Assembly: GCF_016526145.1 (NCBI RefSeq)
Contig: NZ_JADDUE010000010.1
Coordinates: forward strand, 124,001 to 188,000
Reading direction: 5' to 3'
Source: Saccharopolyspora galaxeae
Lineage (GTDB): Bacteria > Actinomycetota > Actinomycetes > Mycobacteriales > Pseudonocardiaceae
Length of the DNA stretch: 64,000 bases
The position numbers and the translations under genes are program-made. Within the stretch, counting starts at the first letter, position 1. Every line of letters begins with the position of its first letter. The notes below the pieces were generated by a model. That model had not been told where the DNA came from. It ran no database searches and saw only the letters and a program-made list of their open reading frames with translations. Of the stretch, positions 8,278 to 16,294 are shown in pieces.

Positions 8278-10235
8278 GACGCCTCCACCAGAGCTCGGGG
8301 CCGCGCGAAGCTCAGCGCCGCACGCCGTCCTTCGAGGATCGCCTCGTGCGCGGTGCGCGGCGCGACGCGGTCCCCGGCAGTGCGGGCACGCTCCGGCGCG
8401 TCGCTGGAAACCGGAACCCGGTGACCACAGTGGATTACCGAATTCGCGGCGATGCTCCGGTGTTCTCCGGTGAACACGTCCTCGATGTCCGCCGCACCGC
8501 CCCGCACGGCACGCAGCAGGCTGCGCTTGGCCATCGTCACCCCCGCCCGTTGCAGTCGCGCGTTGGCGTCGGCCAGATCCCCGGTGAGCGCGAGTTGCGT
8601 TCCGATGACCTGGTCCTGACTGAGGATCGCCGTCTCGCGGCCGGTAGCGGCGAGCAATTCCGCAACGGCGACACCGGTCGCATCACCGACCGGGTCGAAC
8701 ACGGCTACCGGCCCGCCGGGAACGGCCCGATCCAGGTCGCCGTCCCGAACCGCCCGCAGCAAGTCCACGACGTCGACCACGACCGCGCCCTCGCCGACTT
8801 GATAAGGCCGCGGTCCGGGCGATGAACCTGTTGCGAGCACCAGGTTTTGCGCCTCCATGTCGGCTTCCTCGCCGATCGTGATCTGGACGTCGAGACGCCG
8901 GACTTCACCGATGAGCCAGTCGACGAGTTTGCCGATCCGTTCCCGCGCGGGCAGGAATGCAGCCAGCGCGAGCATTCCGCCGAGCCGTTCGTTCCGCTCG
9001 ACCAGGTGCACGGAATGCCCGCGCATCGCCAGGACTCGCGCCGCCTCGAGCCCGGCGGGCCCGCCGCCGGCGACGACGACCGGCTCACCGCCGCTGCCGG
9101 GGGAGACGTCGGTATCGGTGGTCTCGTGCCCGCTGCGCGGTTCGCCGACGCAGCTGACCACCGGATTTCGGTTGTCCCGAACCCGGCACTTCTGGTTGGT
9201 CAACGTGCACGGGCGTACCCGGTCACGCTGCCCGGTGCGAATTTTGCCGACCAGCCCCGGATCCGCGATCTGCGCACGGGTCATCTCGACCAGATCGGCC
9301 GCACCTTCGTCCAGCGCGACTTGCGCCTGCTCGGCCTCGACGACCGAGCCTTGCAGCACGACCGGAGCGGCTCCGGCGACGGCTTCGCGGATCGCCCCGC
9401 ACAGGGCGAAGTTGAACCCAGGCTCGGTATGCGAGTCCGGTGTCGTCGCCGACGCACCCATCGCGGACCCGCGCACCACGGCCAGATAGTCGACCTCGGC
9501 AGCGAGCGAGGCCGCGAACTCCTTGCCCTGATCTTCGGTGATCCCGGCCCACGGGGCGAGTTCGTCGCAGGACAGCCGCAGTCCCAGCAGCATCCCGGAC
9601 CCCATCCGCGACCGGATCTCGCCGATTACTTCGCGCACCAGCAGCGCACGGTCTTGCCCGTAGGCGTCACCGCGCTGATTGGTCAGTCCGGAGAGGAACT
9701 GACGCAGCAGCGAGTACTGCCCGGCGTTCACTTCCACGCCGTCCACTCCGGACTCTGCGGCCAGTTCAGCTGCGTCGCCGAATCCTCCGATGAGTGCGCG
9801 AATCTCCCGCATCTCCATCGCCATCGGAAGCTCACGGCTTGCCACGTCGGCCACTCTGGACGGCGCCCACAACGCCGACTGCGAAAACGCCGAAGAACCC
9901 TGCGATCCCGCATGTCCGAGCCCGGCCAGCACGAGAGTCCCATGTGGATGGCAAGCATCAGCGACGGCTGACCATCCGCTCACGCACTCGGTGGCGAGCG
10001 GAGCGCGCTCGTAAGGATGGTCCGACTCGTGCACCGACGCGATCTCGGTGACCACGACACCGGCGCCACCGGAAGCGCGCTCGGCGTAATAGGCCGCGTG
10101 CGCACCGGATATCGCTCTGCCGTCGGCCAGGTTGGTCTCGTGCGGTCCGAACAGCACGCGGCTCGGCGCGGTCCGGCCGCCCAGCCCGATCGGTCCGGTT
10201 AGGCCGGTTCCGGCGTCGGGATCGGGCAGGTTCAT
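8274..10235 (-). CDS. Mycofactocin-associated FadH/OYE-family oxidoreductase with altered Fe-S motif
   Basis: This 653-residue paralogue of the next gene has an OYE barrel, an iron-sulfur region and a C-terminal Rossmann half (VVVAGGGPAGLEAARVLA). In the cluster motif, Cys343, Cys350 and Cys362 are present, but the second position is Thr346 (codon ACC at 9198-9200), where the neighbour has Cys349. The remaining spacing is unchanged. The [4Fe-4S] cluster may therefore be lost, altered or non-Cys ligated. It is the first gene after mftC, with a 90-base gap. The substrate is unknown. Confidence 0.87.
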   Translation of the reverse strand: MNLPDPDAGTGLTGPIGLGGRTAPSRVLFGPHETNLADGRAISGAHAAYYAERASGGAGVVVTEIASVHESDHPYERAPLATECVSGWSAVADACHPHGTLVLAGLGHAGSQGSSAFSQSALWAPSRVADVASRELPMAMEMREIRALIGGFGDAAELAAESGVDGVEVNAGQYSLLRQFLSGLTNQRGDAYGQDRALLVREVIGEIRSRMGSGMLLGLRLSCDELAPWAGITEDQGKEFAASLAAEVDYLAVVRGSAMGASATTPDSHTEPGFNFALCGAIREAVAGAAPVVLQGSVVEAEQAQVALDEGAADLVEMTRAQIADPGLVGKIRTGQRDRVRPCTLTNQKCRVRDNRNPVVSCVGEPRSGHETTDTDVSPGSGGEPVVVAGGGPAGLEAARVLAMRGHSVHLVERNERLGGMLALAAFLPARERIGKLVDWLIGEVRRLDVQITIGEEADMEAQNLVLATGSSPGPRPYQVGEGAVVVDVVDLLRAVRDGDLDRAVPGGPVAVFDPVGDATGVAVAELLAATGRETAILSQDQVIGTQLALTGDLADANARLQRAGVTMAKRSLLRAVRGGAADIEDVFTGEHRSIAANSVIHCGHRVPVSSDAPERARTAGDRVAPRTAHEAILEGRRAALSFARPRALVEAS

Positions 10236-10325
10236 GGTGGGAGCCGACTTCCTGGTCGCGTGACGCGTGCGCCACGGGTGAAAACGGTGGGAACCTGAAG
10301 CGTTCCGAACAGGACGCGCCGTCCG

Positions 10326-11531
10326 CTACGGCCGGAACCCCGCGAGCGGACTCGTGTCGCAGGCCCGATCCGGAATCCCCTCGGGTTCCGGCGGGCCCCA
10401 GCCGATGCCGACCGGCACCGGCCCGCCCTTCTTCTCCCGCGGCCGGGTCCGGTGCGAGTGGTCCTTGTCCGGCTTCGGCACGCCCGCGCCGACCCCGGCC
10501 AGCGCCCGTTCACCGTTGCCCTTCACGCACTCCGGATCCGGCCCGTCCAACGGCAACCCGGTGAAGAACTTCGCCGCCATGCACCCGCCCTGGCAAGCGT
10601 CGTAGGCCGAGCAGGAGGTGCAGGCGCCACCGGTCTGCGGCTCCCGGAGCCGCTCGAAGAGTTCGGATTCCCGCCACACGGAGCCGAATCCGCCGTCGTC
10701 GCGCACGTTCCCGGCGAGGAATTCCGAGTGGATCGCGAACGGGCAGGCGTAGACATCGCCGATCGGGTCGATCAGGCACACCACGCGCCCCGCCCCGCAC
10801 AGGTTCAACCCGGGCAGCGGCGTGGATCCGAGCGCGTTGAGGTGGAAGAACGAGTCCCCGGTGAGCACGCCTTCGCCGTGCGCCACCAGCCAGTCGTAGA
10901 TCTGGCGCTGCTGTTCGGCGGTCGGGTGCAGCTCGTCCCACACGTCGGCGCCGCGTCCGGACGGCCGCAGCCTGGTGAGCCGCAACTGCGCGTCGTAGGA
11001 GTCGGCGATCTCCTTGAACTGGTCGAGCTGGTCGATGTTCTCCCTGGTCAGCACCACACTGATCTTGAATCCGGAGAACCCCGCGGCACGCAGGTTGTCC
11101 ATCGCGGCCAGCACGGTGTCGTACGATCCTTCGCCGCGCACCCGGTCGTTGACCTCAGCCGTCGCACCGTCCAGGGACAGCTGCACGTCGACGTAGTCGG
11201 TGTTCGCCAGCCACCGCGCCCGCTCCGGCCCGAGCCGCACGCCGTTGGTGGAGAACTTCACGCCGACCTGGTGGTCCACTGCGTACTCCACCAGTTCCCA
11301 GAAGTCCGATCGCACGGTCGGTTCGCCGCCACCGATGTTGACGTAGAAGACCTGCATCCGCTGCAGCTCGTCGATGACCGCTTTGCATTCCGCTGTGGAC
11401 AGTTCGCGCGGATCGCGGCGCCCGGAGGCGGAAAGGCAGTGCACGCAGGACAGGTTGCACGCGTAGGTCAGCTCCCAGGTCAGGCAGATCGGGGAGTCCA
11501 GGCCGTGCTGGAAGTGCTCGACGAGTCGCAT
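10326..11531 (-). CDS. mftC: Mycofactocin radical SAM maturase MftC
   Basis: This 401-residue radical SAM/SPASM protein has the [4Fe-4S]-SAM motif CNLSCVHC (Cys25, 29, 32). The C-terminal SPASM domain has cysteine groups at CGAGRVVC, DVYAC, CTSCSAYDACQGGC and PEC. MftC is known to decarboxylate the C-terminal Tyr of MftA and then form a carbon-carbon bond to the neighbouring Val. The start MRLVEHFQ is chosen because AAGGAG lies just before it; the frame is open for 22 more codons. It follows mftB by 32 bases. The enzyme would act in the cytosol with MftB holding the precursor. Confidence 0.96.
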   Translation of the reverse strand: MRLVEHFQHGLDSPICLTWELTYACNLSCVHCLSASGRRDPRELSTAECKAVIDELQRMQVFYVNIGGGEPTVRSDFWELVEYAVDHQVGVKFSTNGVRLGPERARWLANTDYVDVQLSLDGATAEVNDRVRGEGSYDTVLAAMDNLRAAGFSGFKISVVLTRENIDQLDQFKEIADSYDAQLRLTRLRPSGRGADVWDELHPTAEQQRQIYDWLVAHGEGVLTGDSFFHLNALGSTPLPGLNLCGAGRVVCLIDPIGDVYACPFAIHSEFLAGNVRDDGGFGSVWRESELFERLREPQTGGACTSCSAYDACQGGCMAAKFFTGLPLDGPDPECVKGNGERALAGVGAGVPKPDKDHSHRTRPREKKGGPVPVGIGWGPPEPEGIPDRACDTSPLAGFRP

Positions 11532-11563
11532 GGGTCTCCTTGCGTCCCGGCTGGTGGTGGGAG

Positions 11564-11869
11564 TCAGTCGCGCGGTGCGATGGTGCCCGCGCTGCACAGC
11601 CCGGCTAGGGCTTCGAGGTACTTCGGGTGCTGCTCGGCGGGCACCTCCGCCGCCGCGAGCGCGGAGTGCACATCGGGCTTGCCGTCCAATTCCTGAACCA
11701 CGGCAACGAGTTCGAGCGTCTTCAGGAACGACAGCTTCCGGGTGCTGAAGTCGTAGACGAGCGCGCCGAACCGCTCCGGGCGCAGCGAGACGTTCGGGCT
11801 CAGCCGGTGCGGACGGCCGGGATCGAACCCGGCCGCCGCGCCGTGATCAGTAGACGCCGCACATGCCAT
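11564..11869 (-). CDS. mftB: Mycofactocin peptide chaperone MftB
   Basis: This 101-residue protein has the PqqD-like recognition fold of RiPP precursor-binding proteins. The segment RLSPNVSLRPERFGALVYD followed by STRKLSFLK is the MftB signature. It would bind the MftA leader and present it to MftC. The chosen ATG at 11869 lies inside mftA in another frame, giving a 23-base overlap. This is unusual even in this operon and should couple their translation. A further upstream ATG would overlap nearly all of mftA and is unlikely. Confidence 0.92.
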   Translation of the reverse strand: MACAASTDHGAAAGFDPGRPHRLSPNVSLRPERFGALVYDFSTRKLSFLKTLELVAVVQELDGKPDVHSALAAAEVPAEQHPKYLEALAGLCSAGTIAPRD

Positions 11870-11945
11870 CGATGGACACTTCCTCGACCAGCAAGTCGTC
11901 TTCGACGGTCTCCGGTGCGGGCTCGTCGGCCTGAGCTTCACTCAT
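11847..11945 (-). CDS. mftA: Mycofactocin precursor peptide MftA
   Basis: This 32-residue peptide starts at MSEAQADEP with GAGGAG ahead of it and ends in SIDGMCGVY before TGA. The C-terminus IDGMCGVY is the hallmark of MftA. The final Val-Tyr pair becomes the redox-active core after MftC modification and MftE cleavage. The leader is rich in Glu and Asp, as is usual for MftA. It is the first gene of the minus-strand operon, facing mftR across a short promoter region. Confidence 0.97.
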   Translation of the reverse strand: MSEAQADEPAPETVEDDLLVEEVSIDGMCGVY

Positions 11946-11962
11946 GGGATGCTCCTCGTTCG

Positions 11963-12010
11963 GTCACTGCGTTGTGACGGCGACCACGAACGATAACGAC
12001 ACCGAGTGTC
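11963..12010. promoter_or_regulatory. Divergent mftA/mftR control region with two inverted repeats
   Basis: The 80 bases between mftA and mftR hold GTCAC-N6-GTGAC at 11963-11978 and GACAC-CGA-GTGTC at 11998-12010. Both have perfect 5-base arms of the form G(T/A)CAC facing GTG(A/T)C. They are the natural candidates for MftR operators controlling both directions. MftR-type regulators are known to repress mft genes and respond to long-chain acyl-CoA. The assignment of these repeats is inference. Confidence 0.5.
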
Positions 12011-12025
12011 AAAATGGAAGAGGTC

Positions 12026-12643
12026 ATGTCCGCAGCAGCCCCGAAGCACCCGTCCGGAGCAACCCCGGGCCCGGGCCGGCGGCGCAGCACCAGCCCGCAC
12101 GAGCTGGAACAGGTCGCGTTCGACCTGTTCGCAGGCGACGGTTTCGAGCACACCACGGTGGACCGGATCGCCCAGGCCGCGGGCATCGGGCGGCGCACCT
12201 TCTTCCGCTACTTCGACTCCAAGAACGACGTGGTCTGGGGCCGGTTCACCGAGCAGCTCGACCTGATGCGCCAGCGGTTCAGCGCCCGGCCCGCCGATGA
12301 GCCGCTGATGGATTCGGTGCGCGCCGTGGTCGTGGAGTTCAACCGGGTCGACGCCGCCGAGACCGAGCGGCACCGCAGGCGCCTGGAGCTGATCTTGCGG
12401 GTGCCTGCGCTGCAGGCCCACTCGACGCTGCGCTATGCGGAATGGCGCGCCGTGGTGGCGGAATTCGCCGCGCAGCGCCTCGGAATCGCCGAGTCGGCGC
12501 TGATTCCGCAGACCGTCGCCTACGCGGCGCTCGGTGCTGCGCTGGCCGCCTACGAGCGATGGTTGCAGGAACCCGGCATCGATCTGTGCTCCGTCCTCGA
12601 CGACGCCTTGCGGCACTTGGCCGAGGGATTTTCCGCGGTGTGA
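12026..12643 (+). CDS. mftR: Mycofactocin system TetR-family regulator MftR
   Basis: This TetR-family protein has about 205 residues. The helix-turn-helix spans TTVDRIAQAAGIGRRTFFRYF, followed by DSKNDVVWG. This N-terminal sequence and the divergent position next to mftA match MftR. The start at 12026 (MSAAAPKH) has GGAAGAGG just upstream. An ATG at 12014 is in frame but has no good ribosome site. The C-terminal ligand domain is expected to sense acyl-CoA, from work on mycobacterial MftR. Confidence 0.9.
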   Translation: MSAAAPKHPSGATPGPGRRRSTSPHELEQVAFDLFAGDGFEHTTVDRIAQAAGIGRRTFFRYFDSKNDVVWGRFTEQLDLMRQRFSARPADEPLMDSVRAVVVEFNRVDAAETERHRRRLELILRVPALQAHSTLRYAEWRAVVAEFAAQRLGIAESALIPQTVAYAALGAALAAYERWLQEPGIDLCSVLDDALRHLAEGFSAV

Positions 12644-12816
12644 CGCCGGTCGGCAGGGCGCGCCGCAATGTCGGGGGTCCGGCGCGCCCTGCCCGCCTCC
12701 CTCGCGCAGCGCGCTGCGGAGGGGACAGCGGTGCAGCGAGCGGGAGGCGCCCCGGAATCGTGCGGTGGCGCGGAGGGAGAGTCCGCACGGTTCCGGGGAA
12801 GTTGCGAGAGCGGTCT

Positions 12817-12858
12817 GAGTGAGCCTGCCGTCGGTTCGGTCGAACCAGCCGCTCACTC
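12817..12858. repeat. Inverted repeat, possible divergent member of the intergenic palindrome family
   Basis: Arms GAGTGAGC (12817-12824) and GCTCACTC (12851-12858) are perfect complements. An inner pair GGTTC/GAACC encloses a 4-base loop. The outer arms resemble the GAGTGAAC arms of the other repeats but the inner part differs. It lies between mftR and the convergent small Cys protein gene, where it could act as a terminator for both. I see no other feature in 12644-12872. Confidence 0.55.
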
Positions 12859-12872
12859 GGTATTCGGGGCGG

Positions 12873-13205
12873 TCAGAAATGCGCCGCGGGCCAACGCGGA
12901 TCGGGCTCGGCCGCCGGTGGATCGGATCCGGTCTGCAATGCGTGCCGCCCGGTCGGCTCGCCCGGCTCCTGCCTGTTGTGCAGGCTCACCCAGCACGCCG
13001 CGCACACCAGCGGTGACTGCGCCTCGTTGAGGGCCGCGAGTCGGCGGTGCACCACTCCGCGGAGCCGATGCCCGCACAGCATCGTCGGCGCCGGGCCTTG
13101 CGCGTCCATTCCTGCCACGTGCCACAAGGATTCCTTCGTCGAGGCCATGAAATCCAGCACGCGTCCGGCACTGCGCACGTTCCTGGTTCTTTCCGCATCG
13201 CCCAT
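12873..13205 (-). CDS. Small Cys/His-rich protein divergent from XRE regulator (locus 1)
   Basis: This 110-residue protein starts at MGDAERTRN, preceded by GGAGGCGGAG. Its core is LWHVAGMDAQ, then LCGHRLRG, VVHRRLAALN and CAACW, so a CGH...HRRL...CxxC zinc-ribbon-like set can be proposed. A protein with the same order of motifs lies at 59968-60258, also divergent from an XRE/DUF397 pair. No function is known to me. The longer frame that continues upstream on this strand covers the XRE promoter and start and is probably not used. Confidence 0.7.
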   Translation of the reverse strand: MGDAERTRNVRSAGRVLDFMASTKESLWHVAGMDAQGPAPTMLCGHRLRGVVHRRLAALNEAQSPLVCAACWVSLHNRQEPGEPTGRHALQTGSDPPAAEPDPRWPAAHF

Positions 13206-13395
13206 CTCCGCCTCCATTCGCCCGCCGGCCGTCAGGAAAGCTGAAATCGCTGGACTGTCGGTCCGGTCGGTTATGCTCGCTGTCGGATCTGCTGATTGCG
13301 GAAACCTAGCAATGCGCGGGTTTTCTGAGAAGTCGCAGGCAATGGCCGCCCGTTCAGCCCTTGCACGCGCACCGAAGCCGTCGAAGGAGGTCAGG

Positions 13396-14241
13396 GTGTC
13401 GAAATTCGCAGGTTCCCAGGCTCGGGCGATCGGAGCTGAGATACGGCGCAGTCGAGATTCACTCGGCTGGACGCTGGATCGCCTCGCCAACGCGACGGAC
13501 ATTTCCCGTTCGACATTGTCGAGAATCGAGACGGGAGTCCGCAGACCGGAAGTGGACGAGGTCGCGTCCGTCCTGACCGCGCTGTCGGTCACCGGGCCCG
13601 CGAAGGATCGGCTGATCCGGCTGGCGGGGGATGTGTCGGGGACGTGGGTTGGCGTCGGCGATGCGGTAGCGCAGCAGCTGAGCGCGATCTCCGCCTACGA
13701 AGCGGAGGCGCAGTCGATCTACGAGTTCCAGGTGTCGGTGATGCCCGGCTTGTTGCAAACACCCGACTACACGCGCGGATTGATCAGCACCACGCCTCTC
13801 GGCTCGGCTGAGCGGGAGCGGGCGGTGTTCAACCGGGTCGGCCGCCAGTCGGTGCTGGCGCGCCCCGGACTGCGCTACAGCGCCTTCTTCGACGAAGCGG
13901 CACTGCGACGCCGGGTCAAGTCTCATGCCGGAACCATGGTCGAGCAGCTACGGGCCTTGATCACGGTAGGTGGGGAGGAGGGTCGGTCTGTCAGGGTCGT
14001 TCCGTTCTCCGCCGGTGCCTACTGGGGCTGCGAGAGTTCGTTCGTCTTCTACGGGCTCGGTGGTTGCCACGTCGTCTACCTCGAGAACCAGGGGAGCGGA
14101 GTGTTCATCGACGGCCAATCGGAGGATACTTATTGGAAAGTACTGGAAAATCTGGACAACGTCGCGCTGGACGCGGCAGAGTCGAAGGCACTGGTAACTG
14201 GTTACCTCGAGGAGTACGAGAATGAACTTCGAGTTTCGTAA
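13396..14241 (+). CDS. XRE-family regulator with DUF5753-type C-terminal domain (locus 1)
   Basis: This 281-residue protein starts at GTG (VSKFAGSQ) behind AAGGAGG. The N-terminal helix-turn-helix is in IRRSRDSLGWTLDRLANATD and the following ISRSTLSRIETG. The C-terminal two thirds (YEFQVSVMPGLLQTPDY onwards) match the large domain found in the many actinomycete XRE proteins paired with DUF397. The DUF397 gene overlaps its end by 20 bases. Such pairs are linked to development and have been described as antitoxin-toxin-like. The paralogue at 60634 has exactly the same length. Confidence 0.9.
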   Translation: MSKFAGSQARAIGAEIRRSRDSLGWTLDRLANATDISRSTLSRIETGVRRPEVDEVASVLTALSVTGPAKDRLIRLAGDVSGTWVGVGDAVAQQLSAISAYEAEAQSIYEFQVSVMPGLLQTPDYTRGLISTTPLGSAERERAVFNRVGRQSVLARPGLRYSAFFDEAALRRRVKSHAGTMVEQLRALITVGGEEGRSVRVVPFSAGAYWGCESSFVFYGLGGCHVVYLENQGSGVFIDGQSEDTYWKVLENLDNVALDAAESKALVTGYLEEYENELRVS

Positions 14242-14419
14242 GAGCAGCTACAGCGCTGGCGGCGGCGCCGGCACTTGCGTCGAAGTGGCCTCGAACGTCC
14301 CGGCGGTGCGTGCCGTGCGGGACAGCAAGGAACCGGAGGGTGCTTTCCTGGTTGTTAGTCGCGACCGGTTCGGATCTTTCTTGAAGTCGCTGAGGGGCGG
14401 CCAGTTCGACCGGGGATAG
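14222..14419 (+). CDS. DUF397 domain protein (locus 1)
   Basis: This 65-residue protein has the DUF397 pattern: FRKSSYSAGGGAGTCVEVA, then AVRDSKEPEG and a C-terminal F..FL...R.G.FDRG. It overlaps the XRE gene by 20 bases, so both are surely co-translated. DUF397 proteins are small partners of XRE regulators in actinomycetes; the molecular role is not settled. A strong hairpin follows 19 bases after its stop. Confidence 0.9.
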   Translation: MNFEFRKSSYSAGGGAGTCVEVASNVPAVRAVRDSKEPEGAFLVVSRDRFGSFLKSLRGGQFDRG

Positions 14420-14438
14420 AAGAGATCGCCACGCGCTC

Positions 14439-14470
14439 GTGTGCCCCGGAGGTCTAACACCGGGGCACAC
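14439..14470. terminator. Bidirectional hairpin between convergent genes
   Basis: A perfect 11-base stem (GTGTGCCCCGG with its complement) encloses a 10-base loop. It separates the DUF397 gene from the convergent SUFU immunity gene. There is no T-run, which is common for actinomycete terminators. Confidence 0.75.
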
Positions 14471-14506
14471 GGGTATTAGCGGATGACCAGCAAACGCACG
14501 TGAAGA

Positions 14507-15094
14507 CTATTCGGCGACAGTGGAATCGCGGTCCAGGTTGAAGACGTCGATTTGATTTTGCACGAACAGGTCTTGCAGCGCGTCTGAGCCGTTCGCTGTC
14601 GCGTACTGCCTCTCACCCTCGGAAATCGGGACCGCCTGCAACCACGCCACGGTCTTTCCGGGAAAATGCATCGTCTCCAGTTCATCGGCCCAGAGGAATG
14701 GCGGGACGAACAAGATGTGCCGCATCGTGGCGGCGGGGTAGTACATCCCGACGACGTCGGGAAATATCGACCCGGGCGAGCAGAACCACTGATCGTTGAT
14801 GATGAAGAAGGCGATGGTGCTGATGATGTTCGGGAAGTGCTCGTTGTCGGTGGCTCCCGCGCCGACGACCTCGACCCGTACCGGGTATTCGTTACCGTCG
14901 CGCACCAGCGGGTGGTCGGAGAGTCCGAGTGTGCTGCACGAGGTGACGCCTTCTGTGGGGCTGTCCGGGCATTCGAGGATGTCGACCGCGCTGCTGTCTT
15001 GGTCATCCCAAAAGCGAGTCACGCTCGGTTTCCCGCCGAACTCGGCGGCCGCGGCACGAGCGATCGCTCGGTTGTCCTCGGTGACGTCGCTCAT
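14507..15094 (-). CDS. Suppressor-of-fused (SUFU) domain immunity protein
   Basis: This protein of about 195 residues has SUFU-family features, including VTSCSTLGLSDHP near residue 50 and FFIINDQWFCSPGSIFPD, followed by FVPPFLWADELE. Bacterial SUFU-domain proteins are a known immunity family of polymorphic toxin systems. It starts 12 bases after the stop of the GH-E toxin, which is exactly where an immunity gene is expected. A GTG six bases upstream could also serve as start, but GGAG is better placed for the ATG at 15094. Confidence 0.85.
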   Translation of the reverse strand: MSDVTEDNRAIARAAAAEFGGKPSVTRFWDDQDSSAVDILECPDSPTEGVTSCSTLGLSDHPLVRDGNEYPVRVEVVGAGATDNEHFPNIISTIAFFIINDQWFCSPGSIFPDVVGMYYPAATMRHILFVPPFLWADELETMHFPGKTVAWLQAVPISEGERQYATANGSDALQDLFVQNQIDVFNLDRDSTVAE

Positions 15095-15106
15095 CGACAC
15101 TCCATG

Positions 15107-16294
15107 CTAGGGTCCGAAGTAGGAATCGGTGTGGTCTTCGCCTCGATGCCCGGAGTTGTGTTGAGGCTTCTCCGGGCGGTAGTGGTCCGGGTTGTTGTGT
15201 TCGTCGAGGAACTGCTTCCTAGTGATGCCACGTTCCTCAGCGCTTGACTGATGCTTGCGGAACTCGAACCCAGGCCGATGTCCCATATGCCAAGGCTCTT
15301 CTTTAGATATTACCTCATTGCTCGATGGATCACGCACTTGCCCGTCCGGAGCTGCCTTTTCCGCGTCATTCCACACCGTGTCTCGGACGTTCTTGCGGAA
15401 TCCTGACGGCCGCTTGTATGTCCGCGCGGCTTTGGCGCCTTTGCCGGCGAGTTTGCTGCCGGTGGCGGCCCAGCCTCCGATGGGGATCATGGCGGCGGCG
15501 GAGAGGCCGGCGTTGAGGTGGTCGCCTTCGGCGGCGTACCAGGCGGCGTTGGCGCCGTCGGCGAGTTCGCCGATGCCGGGGATGAGGCCGCCGAGGTCGA
15601 GGGCGGTGTGGCCGATGTCGGCCAGGGGGTTGCTGGTGTCTTCGGTGCGTCCCCAGGGCAATCCTTGGTCGCTACCGGCAGCTGCGGTGAGTTGGTCGGC
15701 CGAGTAGCCGTACTCGCCCCCAGTGCGGTTCCCGTCGGCGTTGTCGGCGGTGTAGTGCCGGCCGCCGTAGAGGCCGGTGATGGCATTCGCGCAGCGGCGT
15801 TGGGCGGCCATCCAGTCCGCGACCGCTTGATTGACCGCGGACATCAACTGTGCGTCGCGGTCGGTGAGGTCGCCGTCGTCGGTCCAGTCCTTGTCGGGGA
15901 CGATGCCGGTTTTGGCGGAGGCGGCCAGCTCTGAGGTCGACGGCTTCTGGTTCTCGTAGGAGTGGATATCGGCGACGAGCGCTTCGGCCTGCGCCTTTAA
16001 GTCCCGGAGGTGTTGCTGGAGGGGGCGGACTTCGTCGGCGTAGCGCTGCAACGCGCCCGCGACCTGCTCGACGTCGCGGCCGACGTTGCCGGCAGTCTCG
16101 GTGACCGGCCGGGTGGCCTGCAACAACTGTTCGGACTCCGGCGCCAGGTAGGCGGGCGCCAAGCCCTGCCAAGTGGAGTGCACATCGGCGCCGGTGTCGG
16201 CGAAACCCGTCCCGGCCGTGCGCAAACCGTTCGCATGGGCCGAGAGCGCGTCCATGTTGCCGGGGATCTGCGGGATCGCTCCCGGGTTGATCAC
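15107..16294 (-). CDS. Polymorphic toxin with WXG-like N-terminus and C-terminal GH-E (HNH/Endo VII) nuclease
   Basis: This 395-residue protein has a helical N-terminal part of ESX-substrate type (about residues 1-160). The middle contains PGIGELADGANAAWYAAEGD and then GLSAAAMIPIGGW, as seen in pre-toxin regions. The C-terminal domain from about 295 carries MGHRPGFE (Gly338-His339, Glu344), the GH-E motif of the HNH/Endo VII nuclease superfamily, then DEHNNPDHYRPE. Secretion through an ESX/type VII system and DNA or RNA cleavage in a target cell are inferred. The start overlaps the previous gene in an ATGA junction, and the immunity gene follows directly. Confidence 0.88.
   Translation of the reverse strand: MINPGAIPQIPGNMDALSAHANGLRTAGTGFADTGADVHSTWQGLAPAYLAPESEQLLQATRPVTETAGNVGRDVEQVAGALQRYADEVRPLQQHLRDLKAQAEALVADIHSYENQKPSTSELAASAKTGIVPDKDWTDDGDLTDRDAQLMSAVNQAVADWMAAQRRCANAITGLYGGRHYTADNADGNRTGGEYGYSADQLTAAAGSDQGLPWGRTEDTSNPLADIGHTALDLGGLIPGIGELADGANAAWYAAEGDHLNAGLSAAAMIPIGGWAATGSKLAGKGAKAARTYKRPSGFRKNVRDTVWNDAEKAAPDGQVRDPSSNEVISKEEPWHMGHRPGFEFRKHQSSAEERGITRKQFLDEHNNPDHYRPEKPQHNSGHRGEDHTDSYFGP

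Noticed and set aside
12873-13592. 240-codon version of the small Cys protein extending over the XRE gene start
   Set aside because: The extra N-terminal 129 residues lie antisense to the XRE promoter and coding start, have no domain character, and a strong ribosome site supports the start at 13205.
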